A stretch of 21,621 bases of DNA, taken from the NCBI GenBank assembly GCA_036897485.1, contig JAYMTF010001728.1, positions 1 to 21,621 on the forward strand, in the 5' to 3' direction. This stretch comes from Pelargonium nanum (taxonomy: Eukaryota > Streptophyta > Magnoliopsida > Geraniales > Geraniaceae). Position 1 is the first letter of the stretch; every line of letters starts with the position of its first letter. This document shows, in pieces, positions 18,097 to 21,621 of the stretch. The notes below the pieces were generated by a model that saw nothing but the letters and a program-made list of their open reading frames with translations, did not search any database and was not told where the DNA came from. A program made the translations under genes and the position numbers.

Positions 18097-21000
18097 AAAT
18101 TATGAGTTGGAACTGCAGAGGTCTTGGTCTTCCTCTGCATGTCCAATTTCTCAAAGACCAAATTAGGACTAACAAACCGGATCTCTTGTTTCTTAGTGAA
18201 TGCAAATTACCAGTGGAGTCTGTTAATATAAAATTGTCTGGAGTCAATTGGTGGAAGTCTATTGGTCATGATAGTATTGGATCAAGTGGTGGTCTTTGGC
18301 TGAGGAGTTTCTCTAATATAAATTGGTTTGCTGCTTTTATTCAAAATAACTACGTTGGTATTCAAATTCATGATTCAAGGGTGGGCGACTGGCTATTAGT
18401 CGGTGTCTATGGGAGCCTTATATTCAAAACCGTGAGGCAGTTTGGAATTCTCTACAACTTGAGTTGCGATCGGTATCACTTCCTTATATTTTAATAGGAG
18501 ATTTCAATCAGACATTTAGGGAAGGAGATAAACTAGGATTGAGAGCCTCGTCTTTCCCAGGGAGTTCTAGTTTTACTAACTTCTTGTCTTCAGTTGAGGC
18601 AGTTGAAATTCCCAGATCGGGAAATCAGTACACCTGGTCTAACAAGCGTGCTGGTCAAGATCTCACTCTTGAGATTCTGGACAGAGCTTTTTGCTCCATG
18701 TACTGGCTTTCTTTATTTTCTTCAGCTTCACTTTGGATTGAACCCATTCTTATGGGGGACCATTCGATTATTTTTTTATCTGTGTCATCTCAACCATTTA
18801 GACATAAACGGTTTTCTTATGAGTCCGCATGGGAGCACGATCCTTCATGTCAATCTGTTATCTCGGATGCATGGTCTGTTCAATTGCAATGCACTTCGAT
18901 GTTTAAAGTAGTTCAAAAAATCAAACATGTACGTCAACGTTTATCTGTTTGGAATAAACCAAAAGCTTCTTCATTCAAAGCTAGGAAATCACATTTAGAG
19001 AGTCAAATTCTATCTATTCAATCTGACTGGGAGTCTCTCTCTTATCCTCCTTCTTCGCAACAAAAAACTTCATGGTTGTCCTACCTCAAAGAATATGAGA
19101 CTTTGCTTAATCATCAGGAGGAGTTCTGGCGTCAGAGAGCTAAAAAAAATTATTTCCCAAGGAGATAGAAATACAAAGTTTTTTCATGCTATTGCTACTC
19201 GGAGGCGAAATAAAAGCAAAATTTCTGCTATTCGCCAACAATCTGGCAATTGGCTACAAGACCCCTTCCTTATCAATAGAGAATTCTCTCTGTCTATCCA
19301 GTCAACTCTAACCAATTCCTCGTCGTTTCTTCTGGAGTCCAGTATTGCCTCTCAAACTAGGATCTGTTCTCTGATTTCCAAAAAACTAAATTTGGACCAG
19401 CAGACTTTTCTAGATTCTACTTTCACTTCTGAAGAGGTGAGGGCTGCTCTCTTTGAAATGGATGGTGGGAAAGCGCCAGGACCTGATGGTATGTCTGCTA
19501 GATTTTACCAGAAATGGTGGTCCATTATTGGACCAGATACTACTGCTGCTATTTTATCCTTCCTTAACTCGGGTAGAATTTTGAGGGAAGATAATAGAAC
19601 ATTCATCGTCTTTATCCCTAAAAAGGACAACCCTCAGTCTGTGTCTGACTATAGGCTAATCAGCTTGTGTAACGTGCTATATAAATTAGCAGCAAAGGTT
19701 CTAGCTAATAGGCTCCGTAAAGTTTTACCTTCCCTGATATCCGAATTCCAGAATGCGTTTATTCTTGGTAGGCGGATCCAGGATAACATCGTCATAGCTA
19801 ATGAATTAGTGGGGGTTATCAAAAATTCTAAAAAGGGAAAGAGCTTCAAGGGAGGTTTGAAACTTGACATCAGTAAGGCGTACGATCGAGTTAACTGGGA
19901 TTTTCTCCTCCGTATCATGTCTTCTCAAGGGTTTTCCTCAAAATGGATTTCTCTAATTCAACAATGTATTTCAACGGTCACCTTTCAAACTTATGTCAAT
20001 GGGTGTGCAGGGGAACCATTCTCCTCTTCATGTGGACTCATACAAGGAGATCCTTTATCTCCTTATCTCTTCCTATTATGTGCTGAAGGATTGTCATGCC
20101 TCTTACATGAGCAATCTCACCTAGGAACTCTTAGAGGGATTCGTACAGGGAATCGTTGCCAGAGAGTCCATCACCTCGTGTTCGCTGACGATACTTTTAT
20201 TTTCTTCCATCTTTCCCTACAATCTGTGTCTACGATCAAACGGGTACTTCTGGAGTACTCGCTAGCTTCAGGCCAGCTGATTAATTTTGATAAATCAGAA
20301 TGGCTCATCAGTCCAAATGTTCCACATCGGATTTCCCGTGTCTTTAAAGGAATTCTATCTGTTAGGATTGTTCGGGAACTAGGGAAGTATCTAGGGTTTC
20401 CAAATTTTGGTTCTCTGCCAAAAACTGCACTAATCCCATCTTTGAAATCTAAAGTCCAAGATCACTTAGCTACATGGAAGCTTAATCTTTTGTCTCCCTC
20501 AAGACGCCTTGTCCTTATTCAGTCAGTACTTTCTGCTCTACCTCTTTACTTCTCCGGCTTGGTTCTTTTTCCCAAAAAATATGTCACATGGTACAATTCC
20601 TTCCTTGCAAATGTCCTCTGGTCTAACAAATCGGACTCTTCTGGGATACACTGGAAATCCCAATCAATAATACGACGTCCAAAATCGGAAGGAGGCCTAG
20701 GTATCCGCGAATTGAGAACTTTCAACATAGCAATGCTAGCTGGGACTTTTTGGAGAATTGCAAGGCAGCCTGAGTCTTTGGTTTATAAACTTCTAGTAGA
20801 TAAGTATTGTCGGGGTCAATCTATTTGGGAACAAACCTCCAGAACCACATCGTCCTGGATCTGGAAGTCTATATCCAAAGGTCGCGATTTCTTGTTTCAA
20901 CATTGCCATTGGAAAATCTGATCAGGTCACACTATCTGATTGTTCGAAGATAAATGGATTACTCCTATGCCTTCAGCTCCAGCTACAATAACAGATCGTG

Positions 21001-21621
21001 ATAATGAGCCTGTTGTAGCTTTACTTATCGATGAACAGCATCGTGAGTGGAGACAAGACATGATCTCTTCATGGCTTGGGCTTCAGTATATTTCTCATGT
21101 TTCAAGTATTAAATTATCGTCTATTGCTCCTTCCGAAGACTTTATAGCCTGGGATGGCACAATTTCGGGAAACTACAGTGTCAAGTCTGGCTATTACAAG
21201 CTCTTGCAAGACAATATTCCTCAATCCATTACCGATCATAATCAAGTGGATTGGAGGAAGCTTTGGGCTCTTAAAATTCCTGAAAAGATCAAATTCTTTA
21301 TCTGGAAATGCTTATGGGATGCTATTCCGGTCACATATCTCCTCTACTCTCGTAAACTACTCTCTCACTCTGTATGCTCCAGATGCTTACAGTCAAATGA
21401 AACCGTAGCTCACTGCCTTTTTAACTGTCCTGATAGTAGAAGTGTGTGGTTTGCGTCGTCTATTGGGTTTAGATCATCGGAATGGACATCTGTTCATAAT
21501 TGGTGGTCAACATGTTGTCAGTTTCTGGGGAAAAAAGAGTCTAGACAATTGGGAATCATCCATATGATAAGCTTATTATGGGCCATTTGGAAAAGAAGAT
21601 GTACTCATGTCTTTGAACACA
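18093..21621 (+). pseudogene. LINE 2 ORF2: AP-like endonuclease, reverse transcriptase, zf-RVT, broken and cut by window end
   Basis: The N-terminal endonuclease shows MSWNCRGLG, LFLSECKL (catalytic Glu), GVYG, LIGDFNQ, ILDRAF and a final GDH (DH pair). The linker has QGDRNTKFFHA. The RT has GKAPGPDG, DYRLISLCNVLYKL, LKLDISKAYDRVNWDF (motif A), GLIQGDPLSPYLF (motif B) and VFADDTFIF (motif C), so the catalytic aspartates are intact. zf-RVT follows (LWALKIPEKIKFFIWKCLWD, C.RC, H.LFNC). Lesions are a frameshift at the G run 18411-18413 (fits loss of 1 G), a frameshift at or just after the A8 run 19142-19149, and in-frame TGA at 20919 and 20937, both consistent with former CGA Arg codons. The usual RPIS of the RT reads RLIS here. 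The frame is open after 20939 to the window edge. Confidence 0.9.

Larger units (their letters stand above)
15605..21621 (+). mobile_element. LINE copy 2 (L1 clade), long copy, cut by window end
   Basis: This is a non-LTR retrotransposon with a CT-rich 5' leader, ORF1 and ORF2, running off the right edge inside the zf-RVT region. The start is placed near 15605, where a CT-rich tract containing the palindrome CTCTCTAGAGAG (15613-15624) begins. No other 5' end can be fixed. The proteins differ clearly from LINE copy 1 (for example GLIQGDPLSPYLF against GVKQGCPLSPYLF at RT motif B), so they are separate subfamilies rather than a duplication. Six disabling changes are seen, so it is not autonomous. 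Confidence 0.88.

Noticed and set aside
1-21621. CRISPR arrays, operons or prokaryotic mobile systems
   Set aside because: No regularly spaced repeats exist, and the splicing, LINEs and gene families are plant nuclear.

Overview
The window is nuclear DNA of a flowering plant, most likely a eudicot. It has two intron-rich genes with GT-AG (and one probable GC-AG) splicing, a plant laccase with the usual intron layout, a plastid-type acyltransferase of a plant family, plant L1-type LINEs, tRNA-derived SINEs and MITEs. The species cannot be named from the sequence.

Left part (1-4183, + strand): the 3' half of a phytyl ester synthase-like (PES/ELT family) acyltransferase gene. Five exons (621-757, 1569-1935, 2684-2797, 3721-3797, 3886-4183) join in one frame and encode the C-terminal 330 residues with the lysophospholipid-acyltransferase-like domain. 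The N-terminal half lies to the left or is missing. Its introns hold a decayed Copia LTR/primer-binding-site remnant, a SINE fragment with a 46-T tail and a clear target-site duplication, and a second SINE.

Middle (4729-8756, - strand): a complete, apparently functional secreted laccase gene, convergent with the acyltransferase. It has seven exons, 583 residues, a signal peptide, all four copper-ligand motifs, a TATA box and a poly(A) signal. Introns 2 and 6 each carry a copy of the same MITE-like repeat.

Right part (about 9070-21621): mobile-element territory. A GC-richer, internally repetitive segment of about 1.2 kb with a TATA box looks like the U3 part of an LTR. It abuts a CACTA-like terminus, then an AT-rich palindromic repeat and a third SINE. 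Two L1-clade LINEs of different subfamilies follow, both on the + strand. The first (about 11401-14910) is 5'-truncated and broken by four stops and one frameshift. The second (from about 15605, cut by the window end) is longer, with a 5' leader, ORF1 (DUF4283 plus zinc knuckle) and ORF2 (endonuclease, reverse transcriptase, zf-RVT). It has three frameshifts and three stops, and its ORF1 and ORF2 overlap by an ATGA.

The two host genes act in unrelated processes (plastid lipid/phytol metabolism, and oxidation of phenolics outside the cell), and nothing suggests a functional cluster. I found no clear candidate for a wholly new biological system. The most notable points are the repeat pair in the laccase introns, the SINE family, the unassigned 9.1-10.3 kb segment, the probable GC-AG intron and the overlapping LINE ORFs.
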